Source of the DNA: a virus
Reading direction: 5' to 3' (one strand)
Virus record (IMG/VR): IMGVR_UViG_3300046751_001135
Span: 1 to 57,978 of that record
Length of the DNA stretch: 57,978 bases
Shown in pieces: positions 33,073 to 40,322 of the stretch. The translations under genes were made by a program, and so were the position numbers. Position 1 is the first letter of the stretch. Each line of letters begins with the position of its first letter. Under the pieces are notes generated by a model. It saw only the letters and a list, made by a program, of their open reading frames with translations, was not told the DNA's origin and made no database searches.

Positions 33073-33292
33073 ACAAAATGTGGATGAGTTGCCCGATTTC
33101 AACTCTTTAGAGCTAAACAAAGATTGCATGAAATCCATTTGGGATATTCTAGTAACACCTCATGCTAAAAATCTTTCCGTAGAAGATTTAGATGAAATTA
33201 GTTGGGTTGGTTTAGCCTTACGAGATATAGCTAAAAAAGCTTATGCATTTGAAATGCTAACCTCAGAAGAAAACCAATATTCTAAAAATTAA
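33059..33292 (+). CDS. Hypothetical acidic protein
   Basis: 77 residues; AAGGAG upstream of the ATG. Helical, with LSVEDLDEISWVGLALRDI. Not recognised. Confidence 0.55.
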   Translation: MYVIKQNVDELPDFNSLELNKDCMKSIWDILVTPHAKNLSVEDLDEISWVGLALRDIAKKAYAFEMLTSEENQYSKN

Positions 33293-33295
33293 CTC

Positions 33296-33324
33296 TTGAC
33301 AAAAAACATTAAAACTATTATATT
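33296..33324 (+). promoter_or_regulatory. Leaderless promoter of DUF932-like gene
   Basis: TTGACA (33296-33301), 17 bp, TATATT (33319-33324), ATG 6 bases later. Confidence 0.75.
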
Positions 33325-33330
33325 ACTATC

Positions 33331-34203
33331 ATGAATACAGAAGAAAACACTAATACCGCTCCTCGCAAATCCGTAGATTTACACATTTGTGGAGGCAATC
33401 GCACAATCGTAGATTTTGATCAAGTACAAGCAGTACCAACTCCATTACCTACAATGCGCAACAAACCAAACAAGAGAACAGGTGAGCTTGCCGTTTCTCA
33501 TCAGCCCATTGCTCATGACGAGCTTGTTGTTCGTACTAAAGATTCTCTTGTCAAGAGAGGGTTTACTATTCAAGACGAATTACATTCTCTCGCTAGAGAT
33601 AACCAACATTACTTTGGTCTATTCTCTGTTGATCATCCTGATCGTGACGAATCAGATCGTGGTTGTGTCGTAGGAGTTCGCAATTCTCATGACAAAACTT
33701 TTCCTGCAGGACTTTGCGCAGGTGATGCTCCATTTGTTTGCGATAATTTAATTTTCACAAACACTATTAAACTTGCTCGTAGACATACTCGCAACATACT
33801 TAACGATCTTGATTTTATGATCAATCGTGCTTTGGGTAAATTGTTTGGCTTTTGGCATGGACAAGATGAAAGAATCAATGCTTATAAAAATCATTCTATC
33901 GGGAATGTTCTTGCTCATGATTTAATCATCAAAGCAGTTCGTGCAGGGGCTTTACCTAAGTCAAAAATTCTTGATGTGGCAGATCAATGGGAGTCAAGTG
34001 ACCATTTAGAATTTAAGGATCGTAATGTAAATTCTCTCTATAATGCTTTTACTGAAATTTATAAAGGTAACTTAGTTGCCTTGCCAAATCGTTCAGACGC
34101 TCTTCATTCTGTTCTCGATAGTTATGTCGATTTCGATATAGATAATCATGTTGATAATACTATTGACATAGAAGTTGCTGAGGGCGAATTGATAGAGGTT
34201 TAA
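33331..34203 (+). CDS. DUF932-like phage/plasmid protein
   Basis: 290 residues. The centre (YFGLFSVDHPD...VVGVRNSHDKTFPAGLCAGD and VCDNLIFT) matches the DUF932 family found on phages and plasmids, whose function is unsettled. The C-terminal region is helical with an acidic tail. It is transcribed alone: promoter upstream, strong terminator downstream. Confidence 0.75.
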   Translation: MNTEENTNTAPRKSVDLHICGGNRTIVDFDQVQAVPTPLPTMRNKPNKRTGELAVSHQPIAHDELVVRTKDSLVKRGFTIQDELHSLARDNQHYFGLFSVDHPDRDESDRGCVVGVRNSHDKTFPAGLCAGDAPFVCDNLIFTNTIKLARRHTRNILNDLDFMINRALGKLFGFWHGQDERINAYKNHSIGNVLAHDLIIKAVRAGALPKSKILDVADQWESSDHLEFKDRNVNSLYNAFTEIYKGNLVALPNRSDALHSVLDSYVDFDIDNHVDNTIDIEVAEGELIEV

Positions 34204-34226
34204 ATATTGGTTTGTTGTTTCGTTTT

Positions 34227-34254
34227 AGCCCCCCGATTGGGGGGCTTTTTTTTT
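34227..34254 (+). terminator. Intrinsic terminator
   Basis: AGCCCCCC-GATT-GGGGGGCT followed by a T-run to 34254. Confidence 0.9.
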
Positions 34255-34289
34255 GGGTTGATTTAGTGTTTCACAAGTATTTGATTATT

Positions 34290-34350
34290 AAGCACTTATG
34301 GAAGCGGCTGCGGCGCGAGCTAACTGCTTAAGCATCAAGGGTTTACGGAT
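34290..34350 (+). repeat. Intergenic hairpin element copy 3
   Basis: Arm AAGCACTTA, 22-base core with GCGGCTGCGGCGC, arm TAACTGCTT (34321), third arm GGTTTACGGATG. Confidence 0.7.
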
Positions 34351-34371
34351 GTATTTTTAATTCATTTTTTC

Positions 34372-34400
34372 TTGCGTTAAATTATTTTTTGTGAGATATT
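34372..34400 (+). promoter_or_regulatory. Leaderless promoter downstream of element 3
   Basis: TTGCGT (34372-34377), 17 bp, GATATT (34395-34400), ATG 6 bases later. Confidence 0.6.
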
Positions 34401-34406
34401 GTTATC

Positions 34407-34607
34407 ATGAAAAGAATAATCAAGATACTTATGGAGCGTGACGGGCTTTCCCGTGAAGATGCTATTCACCAAACCGCAACCTTTTTTCGTGAAATGTCTG
34501 AAGACATTGCAATGGGCGGAGATCCGTTTGAATGGGAAGAGACATTTACCAGCGAATTCGGCTTAGAACCAGATTTCTTTGAAGATCTTATTTTTTCGCT
34601 TGCATAA
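34407..34607 (+). CDS. Hypothetical acidic protein
   Basis: 66 residues, with DGLSREDAIHQTATFF, a helical pattern seen in small phage proteins. The stop overlaps the next -35 box. Confidence 0.55.
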   Translation: MKRIIKILMERDGLSREDAIHQTATFFREMSEDIAMGGDPFEWEETFTSEFGLEPDFFEDLIFSLA

Positions 34608-34628
34608 TTGTTAAAATTATTTTAGTTT
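34600..34628 (+). promoter_or_regulatory. Leaderless promoter of GP88-like gene
   Basis: TTGCAT (34600-34605, overlapping the TAA stop), 17 bp, TAGTTT (34623-34628), ATG 6 bases later. Confidence 0.65.
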
Positions 34629-34634
34629 ACTATT

Positions 34635-35360
34635 ATGAACTTACTATCAAATCCTTCTAAAATGCCTTGCTTAGGCTTTAACATTCCCGCTTTCAAGTAT
34701 TGCCCAGCAGCTCAACTTATGGCAAAAGTCAAAGACAAAGCAAAAAAGTTTATTTGTGATGCTTGTTATGCTTGCAAAGGTTTTTATATGTTTAACAATG
34801 TTAAACAAAGTTTGCAAGACAAGGCAAATTTTGTCACCAAGTCTTTGCATCGAGACAATGGGCAAACTTTTGTAAATGAGATATCCAAGCAAATTACCGC
34901 AAAGTATTTTGACAAGCAAGGCAACAAAAAAGTTTTAAAGAATGTCAACACAGATCTTTTTCGCGTTCATGATTCAGGCGACTTGTTTTCCCCAAAGTAT
35001 ATTGAGGCGTGGATTAAGATTTGCGAAAACTTTCCCACCATTCGCTTTTGGTTTCCAACTCGTGAGTGGGCAAGGGATAGTCAATTACCTTCACTTCGCA
35101 AGCTCGCAAGTTTAAAGAATGTATGCTTAAAACCAAGTGCCTTGTATGTTGATGAACCCGCTCCACAAATCGATGGTCTAGATGCGGGAACTTCCGTCTA
35201 TAGCTCAAAAGAGCAAGCCGAGCAAGATGGTCATTTTGTTTGCCCCGCAACTTATGTTAAGGGCGAAGACGGCAAGGTTCTTGCAACTTGTAAAGCTCAT
35301 AATTGCAACTTATGTTTTATCAAAGGATGCAAAAAAGGTATTGCATATTTAGCTCATTAA
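34635..35360 (+). CDS. GP88-like (Gene product 88) family protein
   Basis: 241 residues. The N-terminal SNPSKMP...FNIPAFKYCPAA, CDACYACKGFY, the FRVHDSGDLFSPKYIEAW block and FWFPTREWARD are the signatures of the phage GP88 family, whose biochemical role is unknown. Ten or more Cys, including a CxxC-rich C-terminus, suggest a metal or iron-sulfur site. Confidence 0.75.
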   Translation: MNLLSNPSKMPCLGFNIPAFKYCPAAQLMAKVKDKAKKFICDACYACKGFYMFNNVKQSLQDKANFVTKSLHRDNGQTFVNEISKQITAKYFDKQGNKKVLKNVNTDLFRVHDSGDLFSPKYIEAWIKICENFPTIRFWFPTREWARDSQLPSLRKLASLKNVCLKPSALYVDEPAPQIDGLDAGTSVYSSKEQAEQDGHFVCPATYVKGEDGKVLATCKAHNCNLCFIKGCKKGIAYLAH

Positions 35361-35368
35361 TCTATAAT
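35341..35368 (+). promoter_or_regulatory. Promoter inside GP88-like gene end
   Basis: TTGCAT (35341-35346), 16 bp, TATAAT (35363-35368), ATG 7 bases later. Confidence 0.65.
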
Positions 35369-35375
35369 TAAAGCC

Positions 35376-35555
35376 ATGAATGAAGAAACTTATTTTGACT
35401 CAGCCCAAGGAATTGACATTTCACAAGATCGTGCCTTAGAGGAATTAGCCAGGCACGGCATTACTTCCAGTGAGGAAATTATTGAATTTTTTGAAGACAT
35501 GGGTGACAAGGAAGGGTACTCAGCCCAAAAAGTTCTTGAGTGGTTAGGGTACTAA
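35376..35555 (+). CDS. Hypothetical 59-residue acidic protein
   Basis: Leaderless start. Helical; ends VLEWLGY. Not recognised. Confidence 0.55.
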   Translation: MNEETYFDSAQGIDISQDRALEELARHGITSSEEIIEFFEDMGDKEGYSAQKVLEWLGY

Positions 35556-35568
35556 AGCCTTGATTATC

Positions 35569-35630
35569 AAGCACTTGTGGCGGCGGCTGCGCAAAAACAT
35601 AAGTACTTGAATACAAGATACTTAGGTAAG
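35569..35630 (+). repeat. Intergenic hairpin element copy 4
   Basis: Arm AAGCACTTG, 22-base core with GGCGGCTGCGC, arm TAAGTACTT (35600), third arm GATACTTAGGTAAG. Confidence 0.65.
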
Positions 35631-35651
35631 TAAAATTACTAAACTTTTTTC

Positions 35652-35680
35652 TTGCTATAATTAAAAAAATGGCTTAGTAT
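35652..35680 (+). promoter_or_regulatory. Leaderless promoter downstream of element 4
   Basis: TTGCTA (35652-35657), 17 bp, TAGTAT (35675-35680), ATG 6 bases later. Nearly identical to the promoter at 32909. Confidence 0.65.
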
Positions 35681-35686
35681 GTCTAC

Positions 35687-36100
35687 ATGATACTAAGAAA
35701 CCAGCAAGACCCACGATATAGAATTAAAAAGAATCGCCCTGTTTATGTTTACAAGAATCTTCACAAAGATTGTTGGAGCATTAAGCAACATGGATTAGTC
35801 AAAGCTCATATCCCAAAGGATCATGCTATTGGATTATGGGATTGCTATTTTCATGTCGATATTAAGGGCAGAGAAAAAGTTCTTCGAGAGAAGCGTAAGA
35901 ATGTTCATGCTTTTGTCAAAGGGTATCTTCAAGATGCAGAAAATGTATCTCGTAATCCACAAGTTGCCACTAGGGAAGTCGAGGTAACGTACAATCCCTA
36001 CAAGTATGAAACTTTCGTTGAGAAGGACACCGAAAGGTTTGCGTACTATGCGGACGAAGTTTTATTAACACACAACAAAGTAACAGCTTATATATCATGA
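35687..36100 (+). CDS. Conserved phage hypothetical (NLHKxxWS type)
   Basis: 137 residues, basic. The pattern VYVYKNLHKDCWSIKQHG, then GREKVLREKRKNVHAFVKG, is a widespread phage/bacterial family with no known function. ATGA coupling to the next ORF. Confidence 0.65.
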   Translation: MILRNQQDPRYRIKKNRPVYVYKNLHKDCWSIKQHGLVKAHIPKDHAIGLWDCYFHVDIKGREKVLREKRKNVHAFVKGYLQDAENVSRNPQVATREVEVTYNPYKYETFVEKDTERFAYYADEVLLTHNKVTAYIS

Positions 36101-36252
36101 ATATCACAACAGCATTAGAAATTGTATTAGACCTAGCCAATCAAAACGTTATTGACGATCCTGAAATGAAAGAGGAGGCATCAAAACAAAATGAAGCTAT
36201 TGAGTGGGTTGCATATTATTTAGAAAATTTTATAAAGAAAGGTAAACATTAA
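36097..36252 (+). CDS. Hypothetical 51-residue acidic protein
   Basis: ATGA overlap upstream. Helical, ALEIVLDLANQNVIDD. Not recognised. Confidence 0.55.
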   Translation: MNITTALEIVLDLANQNVIDDPEMKEEASKQNEAIEWVAYYLENFIKKGKH

Positions 36253-36253
36253 A

Positions 36254-36457
36254 ATGAAAGAAGAATTAAAAGGAATTAAACAAGCCATTGACGGATTATC
36301 AGATGAGATGTTAGAGCATAGACGTTATGCAAACATGGACGACCTTGTCAAGGTAATGAAGAATATTAACGACAATCTTGTTGCAATTAGTTTTGACTTA
36401 AAAGATTTAGTTGAAGCAAAAAAATTTCAAAATGAGTTGACAACAGTATTAAGATAG
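36254..36457 (+). CDS. Hypothetical helical protein
   Basis: 67 residues, heptad-like pattern over its length, probably a small coiled coil. Starts one base after the previous stop. Confidence 0.55.
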   Translation: MKEELKGIKQAIDGLSDEMLEHRRYANMDDLVKVMKNINDNLVAISFDLKDLVEAKKFQNELTTVLR

Positions 36458-36474
36458 GTAAATCCTTTATAGTC

Positions 36475-36536
36475 AATCACTTAGGTGGCTGGCTGCCGCC
36501 AAAGCTAACTGCCTAACAGTTAACGACTTACGAAAG
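36475..36536 (+). repeat. Intergenic hairpin element copy 5
   Basis: Arm AATCACTTA, 22-base core with GGCTGGCTGCCGCC, arm TAACTGCCT (36506), third arm ACTTACGAAAG. Confidence 0.7.
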
Positions 36537-36557
36537 CATTTTTATTTAAGTTTTTTC

Positions 36558-36586
36558 TTGCGTTAATTGTTAAAAGAGTTTAATGT
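36558..36586 (+). promoter_or_regulatory. Leaderless promoter downstream of element 5
   Basis: TTGCGT (36558-36563), 17 bp, TAATGT (36581-36586), ATG 6 bases later. Confidence 0.65.
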
Positions 36587-36592
36587 GTTTAT

Positions 36593-36988
36593 ATGATTAA
36601 CTACGACATACCAAACTCAATCTCACAATTTCAACCAAAACCTTCAATGCTAGACTTTGACGATCTTGATTTTAAACCACATCGTTATCATGATGAAGCA
36701 GTCCATGCAAAACTTGACTTTGGCAACGGACTAGAAATTTCTGTTATTGCAGGTAAAGATGACTATAAAGGATTATATGGAAGCTTAAAAGAAGGTTTGT
36801 ACGAAGTTGCAATCTACGATAAAAACGGCATGATTCCTCTTTCTCCTTCTGATGATGTTGTCGGTTGGCAATCTCCTGCTCAAGTATCTATCCTAATGGC
36901 AAAAGCTCAAGTCGAAGGAAGCGTTTGGGTTGATGAGCTAATTGAAGACAAAGCAGAATTTAGAAGAGAATTAGGGCTTGACGACTAA
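36593..36988 (+). CDS. Conserved phage hypothetical
   Basis: 131 residues. The segment LDFGNGLEISVIAG...YEVAIYDKNGMIPLSPSDDVVGWQSP is a beta-rich domain known in phages without function. The C-terminal LGLDD codons hold the next -35 box. Confidence 0.6.
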   Translation: MINYDIPNSISQFQPKPSMLDFDDLDFKPHRYHDEAVHAKLDFGNGLEISVIAGKDDYKGLYGSLKEGLYEVAIYDKNGMIPLSPSDDVVGWQSPAQVSILMAKAQVEGSVWVDELIEDKAEFRRELGLDD

Positions 36989-37006
36989 ACAAAACTAAAC
37001 TATATT
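36978..37006 (+). promoter_or_regulatory. Leaderless promoter inside a gene end
   Basis: TTGACG (36978-36983), 17 bp, TATATT (37001-37006), ATG 6 bases later. Confidence 0.75.
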
Positions 37007-37012
37007 ATTACT

Positions 37013-37276
37013 ATGACAGAAGAACAAAGACTCGCAGTTATCGCTAACGCACATCGTGAATCCAAAGGTTTGCCAACTGATTCCTCAGTATTAGAATTAG
37101 TCGCAGACTTACAAGCAGAACAATTAGTTGTCGAGCATGGATTAAAAGATGTCGAGAGAGATGACATTACAGATGAAACTCAATTCTTACTTACTGATGT
37201 CGCTGAAGATGTTGATGAGGAAGATGAAGAAATCGGATTATCCGATGAAATGAAAGGAATATATTATGATAGTTGA
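37013..37276 (+). CDS. Hypothetical very acidic protein
   Basis: 87 residues; the last 40 are mainly Asp/Glu. A DNA-mimic-like charge, but no fold evidence. Overlaps the next micro-ORF by 11 bases. Confidence 0.55.
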   Translation: MTEEQRLAVIANAHRESKGLPTDSSVLELVADLQAEQLVVEHGLKDVERDDITDETQFLLTDVAEDVDEEDEEIGLSDEMKGIYYDS

Positions 37277-37343
37277 ATTATTATTTTTCACTCCTTGGCT
37301 TTTTGTTTTTTACTTAATGTGGCAAGATTTAAAAGAAGAATGA
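37266..37343 (+). CDS. Micro membrane peptide (25 aa)
   Basis: Overlaps the previous gene. One hydrophobic aromatic helix (ELLFFTPWLFVFYLMW) and an acidic tail. Confidence 0.45.
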   Translation: MIVELLFFTPWLFVFYLMWQDLKEE

Positions 37344-37396
37344 TTCCAATAATTATTATCTTGTCAATACTATTATATATATATACAAAAGATTAA
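37340..37396 (+). CDS. Micro membrane peptide (18 aa)
   Basis: ATGA overlap with the previous micro-ORF. Hydrophobic (IPIIIILSILLYIY). Speculative by length. Confidence 0.3.
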   Translation: MIPIIIILSILLYIYTKD

Positions 37397-37492
37397 AACT
37401 AAAAATAGCAAATACGAAAACTCGCAAATAATTTTTTAGTCGTATTAGTTGTCGTAGTCTGCATGTGTGGCTGTCCTAAGTAGTTGATTATC

Positions 37493-37555
37493 AAGCACTT
37501 AGGGCAGTCGGCTGCGTTAACCCTTAAAAGCTTTATAATCAAAGACTTACGAAAG
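37493..37555 (+). repeat. Intergenic hairpin element copy 6
   Basis: Arm AAGCACTTA, 23-base core with CGGCTGCG, weaker arm TAAAAGCTT (37525), third arm ACTTACGAAAG. Confidence 0.65.
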
Positions 37556-37575
37556 CATTTTTATTCACTTTTTTC

Positions 37576-37604
37576 TTGTGTATTTTTATTTTTTGCTTTA
37601 GCTT
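37576..37604 (+). promoter_or_regulatory. Leaderless promoter downstream of element 6
   Basis: TTGTGT (37576-37581), 17 bp, TAGCTT (37599-37604), ATG 6 bases later. Confidence 0.55.
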
Positions 37605-37610
37605 GTACTT

Positions 37611-37817
37611 ATGAAACATTCAGAAAGTGGAACTCGCAAAGTGTTAAAACAATTACGGAAATGCCCTGAAATCGAAAAGATCCGTGAAACTGCAAGCGGG
37701 CATATGATCCTTGCCAAAAACGGAGAGCAGTATCTCGCTCATTTTAGTGCAAGAGCATTTCACCCATTGCGTAGATGGTTAAAAAGAAACACATCGCTAA
37801 AAGCATTAAAATTTTAA
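37611..37817 (+). CDS. HicA-like small protein
   Basis: 68 residues, basic. GTRKVLKQLRKCPEIEKI...SGHMILAKNG...HFSARAFHPLRRWLKR has the alpha-beta-beta-beta-alpha pattern and GH motif of the HicA/dsRBD fold. HicA proteins are mRNA interferases, but the catalytic role is unproven and no HicB partner is adjacent. Confidence 0.5.
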   Translation: MKHSESGTRKVLKQLRKCPEIEKIRETASGHMILAKNGEQYLAHFSARAFHPLRRWLKRNTSLKALKF

Positions 37818-37825
37818 TTTTTTTC

Positions 37826-37854
37826 TTGCAATTATTTCTATTTTTAATTATCTT
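37826..37854 (+). promoter_or_regulatory. Leaderless promoter
   Basis: TTGCAA (37826-37831), 17 bp, TATCTT (37849-37854), ATG 6 bases later. Confidence 0.65.
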
Positions 37855-37860
37855 ACTATC

Positions 37861-38046
37861 ATGGAAACATTAAAAGATTTATTTAACAGAATTAACGAAC
37901 TTCAGCAGATTATTAACAATGAGACAGATGCCGCAGATCAAGGTTGTATTAACTCGATGCAGTTAGTAATCAATGCAGAAAATGAAAAAGAACATATTCA
38001 AGATATGATTGATCAATTAGCTATTAACTCACAACTCGTTTATTAA
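37861..38046 (+). CDS. Hypothetical helical protein
   Basis: 61 residues, two amphipathic helices. Not recognised. Three bases before the next gene. Confidence 0.5.
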   Translation: METLKDLFNRINELQQIINNETDAADQGCINSMQLVINAENEKEHIQDMIDQLAINSQLVY

Positions 38047-38049
38047 ATT

Positions 38050-38274
38050 ATGGATACTTACAACGGCTGGAAAAACTGGGCGACCTGGAATGTTGCTCTT
38101 TGGTTAGGGAATGATGAACATCTTTATTTTTTATCTCGCAGGTTTGCATATTATAAAGATTTAGTTGAACATCTTAAAGTTGAATATGGATTCGAGTCCA
38201 CACCTGATGGGGCTCAATATGATGACCCAGACATCGACACAGAAGCTCTCGATGCATGGCTACTAGAAGAGTAA
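38050..38274 (+). CDS. Conserved NGWKNWATWNVALWL-type protein
   Basis: 74 residues. The YNGWKNWATWNVALWLGND start is a well-conserved small domain in phages and bacteria with unknown function. Last gene of the rightward early region. Confidence 0.65.
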   Translation: MDTYNGWKNWATWNVALWLGNDEHLYFLSRRFAYYKDLVEHLKVEYGFESTPDGAQYDDPDIDTEALDAWLLEE

Positions 38275-38287
38275 GTTGTTGACTGCC

Positions 38288-38344
38288 AAGCACTTAGGTG
38301 CTTGGCTGCGCGGCGATGTAAGTAGTTGATTATCAAAGGCTTAC
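38288..38344 (+). repeat. Intergenic hairpin element copy 7 (convergent junction)
   Basis: Arm AAGCACTTA, 22-base core with GGCTGCGCGGCG, arm TAAGTAGTT (38319), third arm AAGGCTTAC. It lies between convergent genes and precedes no rightward promoter; it reaches the stop of the leftward gene at 38341. Confidence 0.65.
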
Positions 38345-38529
38345 TCCCATTGGGAGTGGTAGCCATAATCATAATCCCCTTCGTCGTTGTAAAAGTCGAG
38401 AAGAGAGACCTTATCCTCAAGCTCTCCGATTTCATTGCGGATAGCAACGGCATCAGCAGGAGCAAGAACAGAGTTCTTGAGTTTTTCGTGAAGGGCGGAA
38501 ATTTTTTCTAGTATTTGTTGTTTATTCAT
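38341..38529 (-). CDS. Hypothetical coiled-coil protein
   Basis: 62 residues, helical N-terminal half and an acidic aromatic tail. GGAGGGA precedes the ATG. Last gene of the leftward pair with 38544-38792. Confidence 0.6.
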   Translation of the reverse strand: MNKQQILEKISALHEKLKNSVLAPADAVAIRNEIGELEDKVSLLDFYNDEGDYDYGYHSQWE

Positions 38530-38543
38530 ATTTTATTCCCTCC

Positions 38544-38792
38544 TTATTTGGTTAACATTTCTTCCCTTACCACATTGTTTGCAATGTTGTTGATTTCGGT
38601 CATCCATTTATCAACATTTTCATTGAACACTTTTCCATCGCCTGAAATGTTTTCTGAAACTGTGTTTTTTATGGATCTTGCTTGAACCGCAATGTCCAAG
38701 AGAGCTTTTGCTAAGTTGTAAGCTTGGTGATTTTTATATGATTCGTTTTCGATTAGGTCAACGATTGAGATGGTGTCTGTATTAGCTTTCAT
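38544..38792 (-). CDS. Hypothetical protein
   Basis: 82 residues, helical, with a YKNHQAYNLAKALLDIA segment. Leaderless start. Not recognised. Confidence 0.6.
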   Translation of the reverse strand: MKANTDTISIVDLIENESYKNHQAYNLAKALLDIAVQARSIKNTVSENISGDGKVFNENVDKWMTEINNIANNVVREEMLTK

Positions 38793-38798
38793 ATATAT

Positions 38799-38827
38799 AA
38801 GGTAAACGAGTTATGATATAATTGCAA
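38799..38827 (-). promoter_or_regulatory. Leaderless leftward promoter
   Basis: Minus strand TTGCAA (38822-38827), 17 bp, TACCTT (38799-38804), ATG 6 bases later. Confidence 0.65.
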
Positions 38828-38830
38828 ATT

Positions 38831-39064
38831 TTATTTTAGTATATTTAAAAGATCATTTACGCATGGCTCAGTGATGTGTCCATCTACTTTCATGGCGTCG
38901 ATGATTTCTTTATTTGTTACATCTTTAGATGCTTCGACTATTTGATCCCAAGTCCAAACATTATTTGCAACATCTTCCCACAGGGATATGCCCGACTTTT
39001 CGTCGCGTGAAAATTCAAGAAGTCCATTGACTCCGATTACATGATTGATTCTGATCTTATCCAT
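38831..39064 (-). CDS. Hypothetical protein
   Basis: 77 residues from ATG 39064. Promoter spacing selects this start; the longer frame up to 39193 would run through the promoter. Acidic, helical. Not recognised. Confidence 0.6.
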   Translation of the reverse strand: MDKIRINHVIGVNGLLEFSRDEKSGISLWEDVANNVWTWDQIVEASKDVTNKEIIDAMKVDGHITEPCVNDLLNILK

Positions 39065-39070
39065 AAAAAC

Positions 39071-39099
39071 AAGGTAAACTAGTAGTGCGTGTTTTGCAA
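39071..39099 (-). promoter_or_regulatory. Leaderless leftward promoter
   Basis: Minus strand TTGCAA (39094-39099), 17 bp, TACCTT (39071-39076), ATG 6 bases later. Same -35 and -10 boxes as the promoter at 38799. Confidence 0.65.
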
Positions 39100-39220
39100 G
39101 CAAATACGGATTTATTTTCATTTTTTTTGTTTTTTTATTTAAATACCAAATAGTCAAATAGTGCAACTTTTTAGTGGTGGCGGGATTATGCAATTTTAAA
39201 CTAGATTTATGGAGTTATAT

Positions 39221-39276
39221 AAGTAGTTGCTTATTAAGCACTTACAGCGCAGCGCGGCGCCCTGACCTAAGTGCTT
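39221..39276 (-). repeat. Intergenic hairpin element copy 8
   Basis: Read leftward: arm AAGCACTTA (39276-39268), 23-base GC-rich core, arm TAAGTGCTT (39244-39236), third arm near 39221. Perfect 9-bp arms. Confidence 0.7.
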
Positions 39277-39303
39277 GGTTATCAGTAACTTAGGGGGCTG
39301 ATC

Positions 39304-39477
39304 TTATCGGTGTGCGAGACCTTCCAATCGTGCTATTTGATTGTCTAATTCTATTTGTATAGCTTCAATGTCTGAAGCCTTCTTTTTATTGTTCAATTTC
39401 ATTGCCTTGATTCTTTCGCTATTCAATGCCATGATTTGAGTTCTTAATTTGTTGATCGTGTTTTTTATGTATTCCAT
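39304..39477 (-). CDS. Small coiled-coil protein
   Basis: 57 residues, highly charged helix with heptads throughout. Starts two bases after the stop of the upstream gene. Confidence 0.55.
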   Translation of the reverse strand: MEYIKNTINKLRTQIMALNSERIKAMKLNNKKKASDIEAIQIELDNQIARLEGLAHR

Positions 39478-39479
39478 GA

Positions 39480-39815
39480 TTAGATTAGGTCGTAGTATTG
39501 TGGCGAGTAGTCAACACGGCAAGAGTGTGATCCTATCTCTTCATCCATGTTTTTATTAAGTTCTTTTTTAATTGCTTTGATAAGATCCAAGTTCATTGAA
39601 TCAATTTGTTTGCCGTTGCCATCGAAGCGCTTCACGCTTTCAAGAGTATCAAAGTAAGCCACTAAGTGAACGGCTGAGACTTGATCTCCATAAAGAGACT
39701 CTTGCTCATCTGTCCATGTTGTGCCTTGCAGTTCGTAGTATTCCTCGCCTACTTCAGCATAGGCGGAAAACTCTTCATTGTTTACTTCGTCGAATTCTAT
39801 TTTTATTTCTGTCAT
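39480..39815 (-). CDS. Hypothetical acidic protein
   Basis: 111 residues, beta-rich, acidic (EFDEVNNEEFSAYAEVGEEY). Leaderless start. First gene of a leftward pair. Confidence 0.6.
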   Translation of the reverse strand: MTEIKIEFDEVNNEEFSAYAEVGEEYYELQGTTWTDEQESLYGDQVSAVHLVAYFDTLESVKRFDGNGKQIDSMNLDLIKAIKKELNKNMDEEIGSHSCRVDYSPQYYDLI

Positions 39816-39820
39816 ACCTT

Positions 39821-39849
39821 ACTATCGTCTATTTTTTAACTTTTGTCAA
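39821..39849 (-). promoter_or_regulatory. Leaderless leftward promoter
   Basis: Minus strand TTGACA (39844-39849), 17 bp, GATAGT (39821-39826), ATG 5 bases later. Confidence 0.65.
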
Positions 39850-39861
39850 ATTTATTTTGAA

Positions 39862-40212
39862 TTATTTTTGAAACATTATTTCAAGGCAAGTGTCGAATTG
39901 CTCACGGAAAAGCCTTGGCGCATCAGTAACAAACCAAGTTTTGCTTGCATTTGTAATTAGCCTTTCTGTGAGCTTGTCGCTCACAACCTTTAAAAGATCT
40001 GTGTTTTTATAGATGCTTGATTCTATAAATTCACCTGTTTTGTCATTTATTAATTTAGCCATATAAACGTCGATATATTCGGGACGATATTGTTCGCTCA
40101 GCAAGATGTCATCTTGACAAGCTACGGCTTCGATTCTATAAGTTGCACCCTCGATGCTCATTAAAAAGTTAAAAGTAAATTCTTCTGTGTCTGTATTGTA
40201 TATTGATTTCAT
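39862..40212 (-). CDS. Hypothetical protein
   Basis: 116 residues, alpha-beta, acidic. Leaderless start. Not recognised. Confidence 0.6.
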   Translation of the reverse strand: MKSIYNTDTEEFTFNFLMSIEGATYRIEAVACQDDILLSEQYRPEYIDVYMAKLINDKTGEFIESSIYKNTDLLKVVSDKLTERLITNASKTWFVTDAPRLFREQFDTCLEIMFQK

Positions 40213-40218
40213 ATATAT

Positions 40219-40247
40219 AAACTAAAGCATCTATTAACTAAAGTCAA
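40219..40247 (-). promoter_or_regulatory. Leaderless leftward promoter
   Basis: Minus strand TTGACT (40242-40247), 17 bp, TAGTTT (40219-40224), ATG 6 bases later. Confidence 0.7.
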
Positions 40248-40322
40248 ATTTATTTTGAATTATTTGGCAACTATTTTATTGCATTATTCTATTACATGAA
40301 TTGGCATGATTTCTGTACGAGA

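Noticed and set aside
37484-37669. 61-residue ORF across hairpin element 6
   Set aside because: It covers the repeat and the promoter of the 37611 gene and has non-protein-like composition.
38341-38511. Rightward 61-residue ORF at 38326-38511
   Set aside because: Antisense to the leftward coiled-coil gene, which has a GGAGGGA ribosome-binding site and operon context.
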